Shown: piece by piece, positions 1-5,673 of the stretch
Layout: each line of letters starts with the position of its first letter
How positions within the stretch are numbered: the stretch's first letter is position 1
Assembly (NCBI GenBank): GCA_012510935.1
Contig: JAAZHB010000032.1
Span: 1-5,673 of the forward strand
DNA length: 5,673 nucleotides
Origin: Clostridiales bacterium
Lineage (GTDB): Bacteria; Bacillota_A; Clostridia; Peptostreptococcales; Anaerovoracaceae
Direction of reading: 5' to 3'
Translations under genes and position numbers: made by a program
The notes under the pieces: generated by a model
The model's database searches: none
Seen by the model: only the letters and a program-made list of their open reading frames with translations
What the model was told of the DNA's origin: nothing

Positions 1-836
1 ATGAACTCAGATCTTGAGTCTCTCTCCGGTGTGTACTTCCACATACCAATTGCTAGCTCAATTATTTCAGCTAGCTTCTTCATCTCAATCGCTGAATAAT
101 TATCTTCATTATCACAAATCATCAATACATATTGTTGATCACCAATATTGATATACCCCCAATATGTTATTACATCATCAGTTGAAACTCTTGTGAATGT
201 AGTTGGATGAATTGCATCATCCCTACGAGCAATCCTAATCGCATCATCAATCTTAACTAGATGTCTTGTCTCAATAGTGAGAATCGGATTATACTCCACC
301 GTCATTAGAACAATCTGGTAATCATTGTACATAGCAGCTTCACGCAGAGCTACTGGGAAACTGCTGTGCTTATCAAAGTTGAGCAGGTGGAAAATTGTAT
401 TATTTAAGATATTATCACTGTAATTATGGCCGTAAAGAATCTTATCAAGAACTTGTTCAATGAGCATAGAATATGTCACTTTGTCATAATCAGGAATTGT
501 AATAAGCATCAAGCCAGATTCTTCTGCGCTCTTAACAACAGCATCGTCAACCTCTGGAATTCCTTCCGTACTCAAATAAATAACCAGCGCCGAGATTCCT
601 TTTCTTCCAAGTCCGCTAACCGCTCTACACTGTGCAGGAATGTCATTCTTAATGGACCAAAAATGTGTTATGACCATCTGTTCCTTAATGCCATTACGCT
701 CAATGCCCTTTTCAATATTGTCTTCATCGAGTACAGATACGCTACGAACTCTTCTGTCACTCTTACGCTTGCCTGTCAGAACCTTGCAACCATTAAAGGC
801 GTCAAGCTTAAGGCAATCTTCTACGGTAATTCTCAT
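1..836 (-). CDS. PucR-family transcriptional regulator, N-terminal part (cut by window edge)
   Basis: This frame is open without a stop from an ATG at 836 to the left edge, giving 278 codons of a longer protein. Residues about 3-128 resemble the PucR N-terminal domain (PF07905): it opens MRITVEDCLKL, then has a D-R-x-V-R-S-V-S-V-L stretch at 28-37, a G-x-x-A-L-V-I strand around 80-86, and a 'GLMLITIP' segment near 108-115. Residues about 148-268 alternate strands and helices like a GAF-type sensor domain, but this is inferred from pattern only. Family members usually end in a CdaR/PucR-type helix-turn-helix (HTH_30), which would lie beyond position 1, so DNA binding is not shown here. The start is supported by AGGAG seven bases upstream. 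The gene follows ftsH by 34 bp with no terminator between, so co-transcription is likely. The effector is unknown; the family name does not prove a role in purine metabolism. Family assignment is good, specific function open. Confidence 0.8.
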   Translation of the reverse strand, partial: MRITVEDCLKLDAFNGCKVLTGKRKSDRRVRSVSVLDEDNIEKGIERNGIKEQMVITHFWSIKNDIPAQCRAVSGLGRKGISALVIYLSTEGIPEVDDAVVKSAEESGLMLITIPDYDKVTYSMLIEQVLDKILYGHNYSDNILNNTIFHLLNFDKHSSFPVALREAAMYNDYQIVLMTVEYNPILTIETRHLVKIDDAIRIARRDDAIHPTTFTRVSTDDVITYWGYINIGDQQYVLMICDNEDNYSAIEMKKLAEIIELAIGMWKYTPERDSRSEF

Positions 837-843
837 AACATTT

Positions 844-848
844 CTCCT
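844..848 (-). promoter_or_regulatory. Ribosome binding site of the PucR-family gene
   Basis: AGGAG on the minus strand, seven bases before the ATG at 836. It decides the start: another ATG at 841 lies only two bases after the AGGAG and runs into a stop after two codons (ATG TTA TGA), so the ATG at 836 is the usable one. Confidence 0.75.
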
Positions 849-870
849 GCTTCTTCCCTGCTACAAACTA

Positions 871-3048
871 TTATTTATCTTCATTCTCGCTGTCGTCAGT
901 AGATTCTGTCTTATCCTCATTAGCCGCTTCATTCTCTTCGCTATCATTGCCGTCCTCTTCAGCAGGCTTTTGAGTCTTTAATGGTTTAACAGTAACCTTT
1001 TCTGTTGGTCTATGGTATTCTTCAAACTCAGCTCCACTGTTCTCCGGCTTGTCCTCTGAATCATCATCCATATCATATTTTCCGAGAATTTCTTTTCTAG
1101 CAGCCTCTAGCGATGCCTCCATCTCTTTCTGTCTCTCTTCGATGAGTCTAGCCGCTTCTGTTGCTTCCATATCATTTCTCTTCTGTATTTCATCATTTTT
1201 CTTCATGACTATTTCCGCTAGTTCTTCAGGGCTTACTTCGCCAGTGAACAACTGCTCGAACTGTTCGCCATCAAGAGTCTCAACAAGAAGAAGCGCCTGT
1301 GCAACTCTCTCAAATGCATCATCATTCTCGATAAGAATCTGCTTTGCCTTCTCATAGCAATCGTTCAAAAGAGTTCTTATCTCGTAGTCAACCTCGGCTG
1401 CAACTTCTTCTGAGAAATTCTGCTTAGTTGTAAAGTCCCTTCCAAGGAAAACTTCATCATTTGAACTGAAGCTTACTGGACCAAGTTTCTCACTAAATCC
1501 ATACTTTGTAATCATAGCTCTTGCTATTGCAGTAGATCTCTCAAGGTCATTACTTGCACCTGTGCTTATATCGTCCAGCTTCAAAGCTTCTGCAACTCGC
1601 CCACCAAGAAGATGCTTCATTGAATTCACCATGTGACCCTTTGTCTCAAAGAATCTGTCTTCCTCTGGAAGCCACATTGTGAATCCGCCTGCCATTCCTC
1701 TTGGAATAATTGTAATCTGGTGAACTGGGTCTGAATCTGGAGTTGCTCTCATTACGATGGCATGTCCAGCCTCATGATAAGCTGTAAGATTCTTCTCAGC
1801 ATCTGAAAATACTCTAGATTTCTTTTGAGGTCCAGCCATTACCTTAGTAGTAGCTTCCTCAATCTCGTCCATTCTAATCTTGATGCCATTTCTTCTTGCA
1901 GTAAGTAAAGCTGCCTCATTAATAAGGTTCTCGATGTCTGCTGGTGAAAAACCTGCAGTTCTCTTTGCTAGAACCTCAGGATGAACATCATCATCTAAAG
2001 GTTTGTTCTTAGTGTATAGACGAATAATCTCTTCTCTTGCCTTAACATCAGGCATTCCAATAACAACCTGTCTGTCGAATCTTCCAGGTCTTTGCAATGC
2101 AGGGTCAAGAACATCAGGTCTATTAGTTGCTGCCAAAATTATAATGCCGAGATTATTATCAAATCCGTCCATCTCAACGAGCAGCTGATTCAAAGTCTGC
2201 TCTCTTTCGTCGTTTCCGCCGCCAAGACCAGCACCTCTTCTTCTACCAACAGCATCGATTTCATCTATGAAAACGATACAAGGCGCGTTCTTTTTTGCTT
2301 CTGCAAACAGATCCCTAACTCTTGATGCGCCGACGCCGACAAACATCTCCACAAAATCCGATCCGGAAATTGTAAAGAATGGAACGCCTGCCTCACCTGC
2401 AGTAGCTCTTGAGATATATGTTTTACCAGTTCCCGGGCTTCCTACAAGGAGCACACCCTTAGGAATTCTGGCGCCTAGGCTTGTATATTTAAGTGGGTGT
2501 TTAAGGAAATCGACAATTTCTGATAGCTCTTGCTTCTCTTCCTCAAGTCCCGCAACATCTTTAAATGTAATTTTCTTATTATTGTCCTTATAAAGCTTTG
2601 CTTTGTTCTTGCCAAATTGGAACGCCTGCTTGTTACCACCTTGATTCATAAGGAAGAAGAACAAGAATCCCATTGAGACAAGCATAATTATTGTAGGTAA
2701 CGCAGAAAGAATACTGAATCCACTTTCTGGGGCATCACTTTCAATAATAATTTTACCTTCATCAAGCATTGGGTAGATATATTTTTCTTCTAGCCAATTA
2801 ATCTCAAGGGCAGATGGGGCATAAGCAACTTCCTTGTTGCCGCCATCCTTAGTTCCTGTAAGAGTTCTATCAGTAATATTAATCTTCTCGTAACTACCAC
2901 TCTCTAGGTGTGATGCAAACTGTGAAAATTTAATTTCCTTAGTCTCAGTTCCGCTTGTAAGATTATCAAACATATAGATCGAACCGAGAATAAATACAAA
3001 GATTAGAAGATATATTCCTAAATTCTTCTTGTTATTTTTTTTATTCAA
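871..3048 (-). CDS. ftsH: FtsH, ATP-dependent zinc metalloprotease of the membrane
   Basis: FtsH is a membrane-anchored hexameric AAA+ protease that unfolds and degrades damaged membrane proteins and short-lived regulators. The 725 residues show the full family order: membrane segment 1 (about 10-27), an extracytoplasmic domain (about 30-110), membrane segment 2 (about 113-134), then the AAA+ module. That module has Walker A GSPGTGKT (203-210), pore motif FVG (236-238), Walker B IVFIDEID (258-265), and a second region of homology with arginine fingers R320 and R323. The protease domain has HEAGH (425-429; zinc ligands H425 and H429, catalytic E426) and the third zinc ligand D501 in TGASND. 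All key residues are present, so it should be active. The start is TTG, supported by AAGGAG six bases upstream; the next in-frame Met (26) lies inside the first membrane segment. The helix after Walker A reads [11 protein letters not shown] rather than the common TLLAKAVAGEA. Residues beyond about 640 form an extra charged tail, longer than the E. coli (644 aa) or B. subtilis (637 aa) protein. Confidence 0.97.
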   Translation of the reverse strand: MNKKNNKKNLGIYLLIFVFILGSIYMFDNLTSGTETKEIKFSQFASHLESGSYEKINITDRTLTGTKDGGNKEVAYAPSALEINWLEEKYIYPMLDEGKIIIESDAPESGFSILSALPTIIMLVSMGFLFFFLMNQGGNKQAFQFGKNKAKLYKDNNKKITFKDVAGLEEEKQELSEIVDFLKHPLKYTSLGARIPKGVLLVGSPGTGKTYISRATAGEAGVPFFTISGSDFVEMFVGVGASRVRDLFAEAKKNAPCIVFIDEIDAVGRRRGAGLGGGNDEREQTLNQLLVEMDGFDNNLGIIILAATNRPDVLDPALQRPGRFDRQVVIGMPDVKAREEIIRLYTKNKPLDDDVHPEVLAKRTAGFSPADIENLINEAALLTARRNGIKIRMDEIEEATTKVMAGPQKKSRVFSDAEKNLTAYHEAGHAIVMRATPDSDPVHQITIIPRGMAGGFTMWLPEEDRFFETKGHMVNSMKHLLGGRVAEALKLDDISTGASNDLERSTAIARAMITKYGFSEKLGPVSFSSNDEVFLGRDFTTKQNFSEEVAAEVDYEIRTLLNDCYEKAKQILIENDDAFERVAQALLLVETLDGEQFEQLFTGEVSPEELAEIVMKKNDEIQKRNDMEATEAARLIEERQKEMEASLEAARKEILGKYDMDDDSEDKPENSGAEFEEYHRPTEKVTVKPLKTQKPAEEDGNDSEENEAANEDKTESTDDSENEDK

Positions 3049-3054
3049 CTCTTT

Positions 3055-3060
3055 CTCCTT
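3055..3060 (-). promoter_or_regulatory. Ribosome binding site that fixes the TTG start of ftsH
   Basis: AAGGAG on the minus strand, six bases before the TTG at 3048. This near-ideal match and spacing, together with no ATG before residue 26, support the TTG start. Confidence 0.8.
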
Positions 3061-3065
3061 TTCTC

Positions 3066-3077
3066 GCCTTTAAAGGC
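3066..3077. repeat. Perfect 12-bp palindrome upstream of ftsH
   Basis: GCCTTTAAAGGC reads the same on both strands and lies five bases upstream of the ftsH ribosome binding site, downstream of a possible promoter. It could be a small operator or a weak four-base-pair mRNA hairpin close to the ribosome binding site. The palindrome is seen directly; any function is speculative, and a 12-bp palindrome can occur by chance. Confidence 0.4.
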
Positions 3078-3090
3078 ACGAAATTTGTTT

Positions 3091-3099
3091 ATTATCACA
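3091..3099 (-). promoter_or_regulatory. Possible extended -10 promoter element for ftsH
   Basis: TGTGATAAT on the minus strand fits an extended -10 element (TGn followed by GATAAT, five of six matches to TATAAT). It lies in the AT-rich tilS-ftsH gap, 42 bp before the start codon. No convincing -35 hexamer is found at 16-18 bp. It could give ftsH its own expression besides read-through from tilS. AT-rich DNA yields such matches by chance, so confidence is low. Confidence 0.25.
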
Positions 3100-3117
3100 A
3101 AATTTCATTAAATTTTA

Positions 3118-4593
3118 TCATATCGTGTCTTCTATTTCAAGGAATAGGACCCTTTCTGTTGTGTCAGTAATCTGATAATTTTGTGAAAACTTACCTTTTT
3201 CTCTCTGCGCTTTTGACGGCAGCAAGGAATTTGGTGGAATCCAAAGGACCTCATTTTCAACTGCGGCTACCAGTATTGAATCTCTATCTGATTTTTTAAT
3301 CTTTGAATCCACTAGATAATCTTGCAATTTCTTGCGCTTTCCATCCTTGATGGCAATGAAGTCGCCCTCTTTTCTCGTTCTTAGCTTTACCTCACCAGCC
3401 ATACCTGGGTAGATATCGTTGAACAATTCAAAATCAAAGGCTGCATATATTTCATCCTCAACTGGACAAAATGAGCTTATCAACATAACCGTTGGCGAGA
3501 GTTTGATGCTTTCGTCCGGCTTAGATTCTTGTGCAAACTCCCTTGGGAGAAGGAGTAACTCCCCATACTCTCTTTGTGCGACAAACTCGCCGGGCAAGTC
3601 GATTCTCCCAGAAGGTGATTCGGACTCCAACAATTTGGTGACATTTTGAATGTGCTCTGATGTCACATTCTCATCTAGTATTATTCCTTTGAGCAAATTG
3701 CTCACCGCTCTTAGAAGAATTGCTCTGTGCACGTCTTTGGCCGCCTCAATATCTATACATACTGCAAGTCTTTCTTCTTCAAAGGAAACTGCCTCGCTTA
3801 AGAACAATAATGTAACACCTTCCATAAACTGATTCTCTAAATCAGCTATCTCACTAAATTTTCTAAGAGATGCCTTTATCGAAGGATTGAAGTTCTTCTC
3901 AAGGTATGGAATAAGCTTCAGTCTTATCTTGTTTCTAGTCGCATCTGCAACAAAGTTGGATTCGTCTATATTAGGTTTAAGGTCGTTCTCTAAAATGTAG
4001 TTCTCAACTTCTTCTCTTGTAACATTAAGAAGTGGTCTTATGATAGGATTACCTTCTTCAGATGGCCTAATCGAATGAATTCCAGTTAAGCCGCTTACTC
4101 CGGTACCTCTGATCAATCTGTGGAGAACTGTCTCACTTTGATCATCTGCATTGTGTGCGGTAACGATGGAGACGCGGTTCTCTTCAAAGCCTTCTTCTCC
4201 AATTAACAAATCTACCGCCTCATCAAATATTTGATATCTTGCGAGTCTCCCCGCATCTTCTAGTGATATCTTCTCAGCCTTAGCTATCTCTTCGCAATCT
4301 ATCTCATAAACTGTGCAATCTATATCCAGCTCTTCACAGAAAGCTATTGCTCTTTCTTCTTCTTCATCTGACTTCTTTCCTCTCAAATGATGATTGACGT
4401 GAACTGCAAACAAATTAAAATTAAAGTTTGGTGCAATCTGCGAAAGTGCGTGCAGCAAGCACATGGAATCGGGTCCACCCGAAAATCCTACCACTAGACT
4501 ATCGAAGCCCTGGATAAGATCGCTATCTATGATTTTTGAAATTACTTTTTTTGTTGCTGACCCTTTTATATTATTTTTGAAATCAAGTCCCAT
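3118..4593 (-). CDS. tilS: TilS, tRNA(Ile)-lysidine synthetase
   Basis: TilS uses ATP to join lysine to cytidine 34 of the CAU-anticodon tRNA(Ile), making lysidine. This changes decoding from AUG to AUA and charging from Met to Ile, and is essential in most bacteria. The 491-residue protein has the PP-loop motif SGGPDS (38-43), HVNHHLRG (65-72), AHNADDQSETVLHRLIRGTG (145-164), RPLL (186-189), and the D-E-S-N followed by RNKIR segment (210-224) that marks the N-terminal catalytic domain. Residues about 245-350 fit the middle substrate-binding domain, and the C-terminal TilS_C domain is clear at about 403-490 (LRTRKEGDFI, KKLQDYLVDSKI, VLWIPP). Length is near the B. subtilis protein (about 470). 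The ATG start has AGGAG seven bases upstream. It lies 29 bp after tatD and 69 bp before ftsH, without the hpt gene that often separates tilS and ftsH in Firmicutes. Confidence 0.96.
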   Translation of the reverse strand: MGLDFKNNIKGSATKKVISKIIDSDLIQGFDSLVVGFSGGPDSMCLLHALSQIAPNFNFNLFAVHVNHHLRGKKSDEEEERAIAFCEELDIDCTVYEIDCEEIAKAEKISLEDAGRLARYQIFDEAVDLLIGEEGFEENRVSIVTAHNADDQSETVLHRLIRGTGVSGLTGIHSIRPSEEGNPIIRPLLNVTREEVENYILENDLKPNIDESNFVADATRNKIRLKLIPYLEKNFNPSIKASLRKFSEIADLENQFMEGVTLLFLSEAVSFEEERLAVCIDIEAAKDVHRAILLRAVSNLLKGIILDENVTSEHIQNVTKLLESESPSGRIDLPGEFVAQREYGELLLLPREFAQESKPDESIKLSPTVMLISSFCPVEDEIYAAFDFELFNDIYPGMAGEVKLRTRKEGDFIAIKDGKRKKLQDYLVDSKIKKSDRDSILVAAVENEVLWIPPNSLLPSKAQREKGKFSQNYQITDTTERVLFLEIEDTI

Positions 4594-4600
4594 ATAATTT

Positions 4601-4605
4601 CTCCT
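4601..4605 (-). promoter_or_regulatory. Ribosome binding site of tilS
   Basis: AGGAG on the minus strand, seven bases before the ATG at 4593. It supports this start, which places the PP-loop at residue 38, somewhat deeper than in many TilS proteins, where it lies within about 20-30 residues of the start. Confidence 0.75.
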
Positions 4606-4622
4606 ATAGGCAAAAGCTGCCT

Positions 4623-5459
4623 TTAGTTCGTCTCAATGTTAAAAAATCTGCAGCCATTCTCGGTAAGCTTCGTCGCAGCATCTTCGTAGCTAATACCCTT
4701 TAGCAAAGCCATTCGTCTGACTACATGCTCTACATATTCAGCCCTATTAGGTCTTCCTCGAAGCGGTTCGGGTGCCATAAAAGGAGCATCCGTTTCCGAC
4801 ATAATGAACTCAATAGGAATAGCCTTCAGAACCTCCACCGCCTTGCGTCCATTCTTAAAAGTGACTGGACCGCCAAGTGAAATTGTTGCTCCTAACTTGA
4901 CATATTCTAATGCTAGTTCAACACTTCCACTGTAACAATGCAGCTGCACCCTTGCATCATCCACCATCTCTCTGTTCTCACCTGGTCTCTTTGGGAACCA
5001 AGACTTTCTTTCATCAGAGAAAGCTCCTTCTTCTTTTAATATGTCCAATGTAAGCTGGTTAGCATCTCTGGTATGCACTATTATTGGCAAGCGAAGTTCA
5101 TTTGCTAATTTGAGCTGCTTTCTAAACAAATCAATCTGCTGTGGCCTATCATCCTTACCATAGTAAAAGTCTAAACCTATCTCTCCAATAGCCTTAACCT
5201 TCTCATCCTTAGCAAGTTCTCTAATACGATTGATATCTTCATCAGTTGCCGTTGAAGCATGTTCAGGATGGATTCCAGCTGAAGCATAACACCACGAATA
5301 CTTGTGTGCATTCTCTATTGCAAGTTCAGTAGAAGAGACATTGTCGCCTACATCTATGATATATGCGAGGTCAGATTCTCCAATCGTTCTTGCTCTATCT
5401 TCTCTTTCTTCTTCTGAATATTCTTCATAATTCAAATGTGTATGTGCGTCAAATAACAT
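4623..5459 (-). CDS. tatD: TatD-family metal-dependent hydrolase (putative DNase)
   Basis: TatD/YcfH proteins are cytoplasmic TIM-barrel enzymes of the amidohydrolase superfamily. Several have metal-dependent DNase or 3'-5' exonuclease activity, and the physiological substrate varies. In this 278-residue protein the metal ligands are all visible: HTH at 6-8 (H6, H8), E93 in IGEIGLDFYY, H129 in PIIVHTRDA, H174 in HCYSGS, and D224 in SETDAPFMAP. GIHPEHA (63-69) and PLRGRPN (232-238) are further family signatures. The distance from H129 to H174 (45 residues) exceeds the roughly 25 usual, implying an insert of about 20 residues around 143-168. I chose the ATG at 5459: it has GAGG six bases upstream, while a TTG at 5471 overlaps that site and has only the terminator T-tract before it. 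Lying next to metG is typical in Firmicutes, where rnmV and ksgA often follow; here tilS follows instead. Confidence 0.93.
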   Translation of the reverse strand: MLFDAHTHLNYEEYSEEEREDRARTIGESDLAYIIDVGDNVSSTELAIENAHKYSWCYASAGIHPEHASTATDEDINRIRELAKDEKVKAIGEIGLDFYYGKDDRPQQIDLFRKQLKLANELRLPIIVHTRDANQLTLDILKEEGAFSDERKSWFPKRPGENREMVDDARVQLHCYSGSVELALEYVKLGATISLGGPVTFKNGRKAVEVLKAIPIEFIMSETDAPFMAPEPLRGRPNRAEYVEHVVRRMALLKGISYEDAATKLTENGCRFFNIETN

Positions 5460-5463
5460 TTTG

Positions 5464-5470
5464 CCCCTCA
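5464..5470 (-). promoter_or_regulatory. Ribosome binding site that fixes the ATG start of tatD
   Basis: TGAGGGG on the minus strand lies four bases before the ATG at 5459; its GAGG core is six bases away. It immediately follows the T-run of the upstream terminator, so ribosome binding and termination signals are packed side by side. Confidence 0.65.
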
Positions 5471-5506
5471 AATAAAAAACAAGGGCCTGAAATAATTCGG
5501 GCCCTT
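5471..5506 (-). terminator. Rho-independent terminator after metG
   Basis: On the minus strand an 11-base arm (5506-5496, AAGGGCCCGAA) and its partner (5491-5481, TTCAGGCCCTT) form seven G/C-rich outer pairs, one C-A mismatch and three inner pairs around a four-base TTAT loop. GTTTTTTATT follows at 5480-5471. Stem plus T-run is the classic intrinsic terminator layout. On the plus strand the hairpin is not followed by a T-run, so it is directional. It ends metG transcripts 42 bases after the stop codon. tatD must then depend on read-through or on a promoter overlapping this spacer. Confidence 0.85.
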
Positions 5507-5512
5507 AAGTCT

Positions 5513-5541
5513 AAAATAATGTCCTCTAGGTTCCCTATCAA
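5513..5541 (-). promoter_or_regulatory. Possible sigma-A promoter in the metG-tatD spacer
   Basis: TTGATA (5541-5536; five of six to TTGACA), a 17-bp spacer, then TATTTT (5518-5513; four of six to TATAAT), in the direction of tatD. The expected start would fall at about 5505-5508, right at the first base of the terminator hairpin, so the tatD transcript would begin with that stem-loop. This would explain how tatD-tilS-ftsH is expressed past the terminator, but the -10 is weak and the match may be chance. Confidence 0.35.
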
Positions 5542-5547
5542 CATCAA

Positions 5548-5673
5548 CTAAGCATTAGCATTTGCTTGATTGATACGTTCTAGTTCCTCTAGTTCCTTTT
5601 CAATATCTAGCCTTGGGAAAAGCTGATCACCTTTATGTACCTTAACTCCGTCCATCTGATAGAATTCAAATGC
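5548..5673 (-). CDS. metG: Methionyl-tRNA synthetase, C-terminal end (cut by window edge)
   Basis: Only the last 41 codons are present, ending with TAG at 5550-5548. MetRS charges tRNA(Met) with methionine in the cytoplasm. Identification rests on the stretch VHKGDQLFPRLDIEKELEEL, which matches the end of the anticodon-binding region (the 'PLFPRID/LD' signature), and on the following tatD, its usual neighbour in Firmicutes. The protein ends 18 residues after FPRLD, so it lacks the C-terminal tRNA-binding (Trbp111/EMAP-like) domain that extends B. subtilis MetRS. A strong terminator just downstream supports this as the true gene end, not a frameshift. With so short a fragment the family call is good but not certain. 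Confidence 0.8.
   Translation of the reverse strand, partial: AFEFYQMDGVKVHKGDQLFPRLDIEKELEELERINQANANA

Noticed and set aside
833..841. Two-codon reading frame (ATG TTA TGA) overlapping the start of the PucR-type gene
   Set aside because: Its ATG is only two bases from AGGAG, too close for efficient initiation. It is probably an accident of the sequence between the ribosome binding site and the true ATG.
426..902. Plus-strand open frame of 158 codons opposite the PucR-type gene and the ftsH 3' end
   Set aside because: It is antisense to a frame with clear PucR-domain similarity and good start signals. Its translation shows no recognisable domain, and it crosses the boundary between two real genes.
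1049..1357. Plus-strand frame rich in Ser opposite the FtsH C-terminal region
   Set aside because: Its Ser/Phe-rich composition is what the complement of Glu/Asp/Lys-rich coding sequence gives. No domain is recognisable.
2003..2593. Several plus-strand frames opposite the FtsH AAA+ domain
   Set aside because: They overlap each other and lie opposite the most conserved part of ftsH; shadow frames.
3419..3832. Two adjacent plus-strand frames opposite the middle of tilS
   Set aside because: Both are antisense to a well-supported gene and show no family similarity.
4608..4622. Small inverted repeat (AGGCA/TGCCT, five-base loop) in the tatD-tilS gap
   Set aside because: The stem is only five pairs and no T-run follows, so it is not a terminator. 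Any effect on the adjacent tilS ribosome binding site is speculative.
5460..5471. TTG at 5471 as an upstream start for tatD, adding four residues
   Set aside because: It overlaps the GAGG ribosome binding site of the ATG at 5459 and has only a T-run upstream. The family N-terminus (Met, two residues, then D-x-H-x-H) fits the ATG.
5363..5551. Plus-strand frame opposite the tatD start and the metG-tatD spacer
   Set aside because: It runs through the terminator and the ends of two real genes and has no recognisable protein signature.
1..5673. Search for an unusual system such as a defence island, toxin-antitoxin pair, CRISPR or mobile element
   Set aside because: All coding capacity is taken by housekeeping genes and one regulator. 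I see no transposase, direct-repeat array, integrase or tRNA gene.

Overview
The window holds a co-oriented run of five genes, all on the minus strand, so transcription runs from high to low coordinates. In that order they are: the last 41 codons of methionyl-tRNA synthetase (metG, cut by the right edge), a TatD-family metal-dependent hydrolase, tRNA(Ile)-lysidine synthetase (tilS), the membrane AAA+ protease FtsH, and the first 278 codons of a PucR-type transcriptional regulator that runs off the left edge. No plus-strand gene, RNA gene, mobile element or CRISPR array is supported. Long plus-strand reading frames lie opposite these genes and look like antisense shadows.

The organism is most likely a low-to-moderate G+C Gram-positive bacterium of the Firmicutes, probably an anaerobic clostridial lineage. 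The reasons are the metG-tatD and tilS-ftsH neighbourhoods typical of that phylum, strong AGGAG-type ribosome binding sites, a TTG start on ftsH, AT-rich intergenic DNA, and a PucR-domain regulator. I cannot name a genus from the sequence alone.

Layout. 5548-5673: metG 3' end; the encoded protein stops just after the catalytic/anticodon-binding core, without the C-terminal tRNA-binding (Trbp111/EMAP-like) domain seen in Bacillus MetRS. 5471-5547: spacer with a Rho-independent terminator pointing along the minus strand and a possible promoter just before it. 4623-5459: tatD. 4594-4622: 29-bp gap with the tilS ribosome binding site. 3118-4593: tilS. 3049-3117: AT-rich gap with a possible extended -10 promoter, a 12-bp perfect palindrome and the ftsH ribosome binding site. 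871-3048: ftsH with a long acidic C-terminal tail. 837-870: 34-bp gap. 1-836: PucR-family regulator.

How the genes fit together. MetRS and TilS both serve translation: TilS makes the AUA-reading tRNA(Ile) and stops it being read as tRNA(Met) by MetRS. FtsH is the membrane quality-control protease. In Bacillus and many relatives hpt (hypoxanthine phosphoribosyltransferase) sits between tilS and ftsH; here it is absent, and a regulator of the family named for purine catabolism follows ftsH instead. This is mainly a housekeeping locus. I do not see a novel defence or mobile system. The points most worth checking are the missing hpt with the PucR-type gene, the FtsH tail, the short MetRS and the metG-tatD junction.
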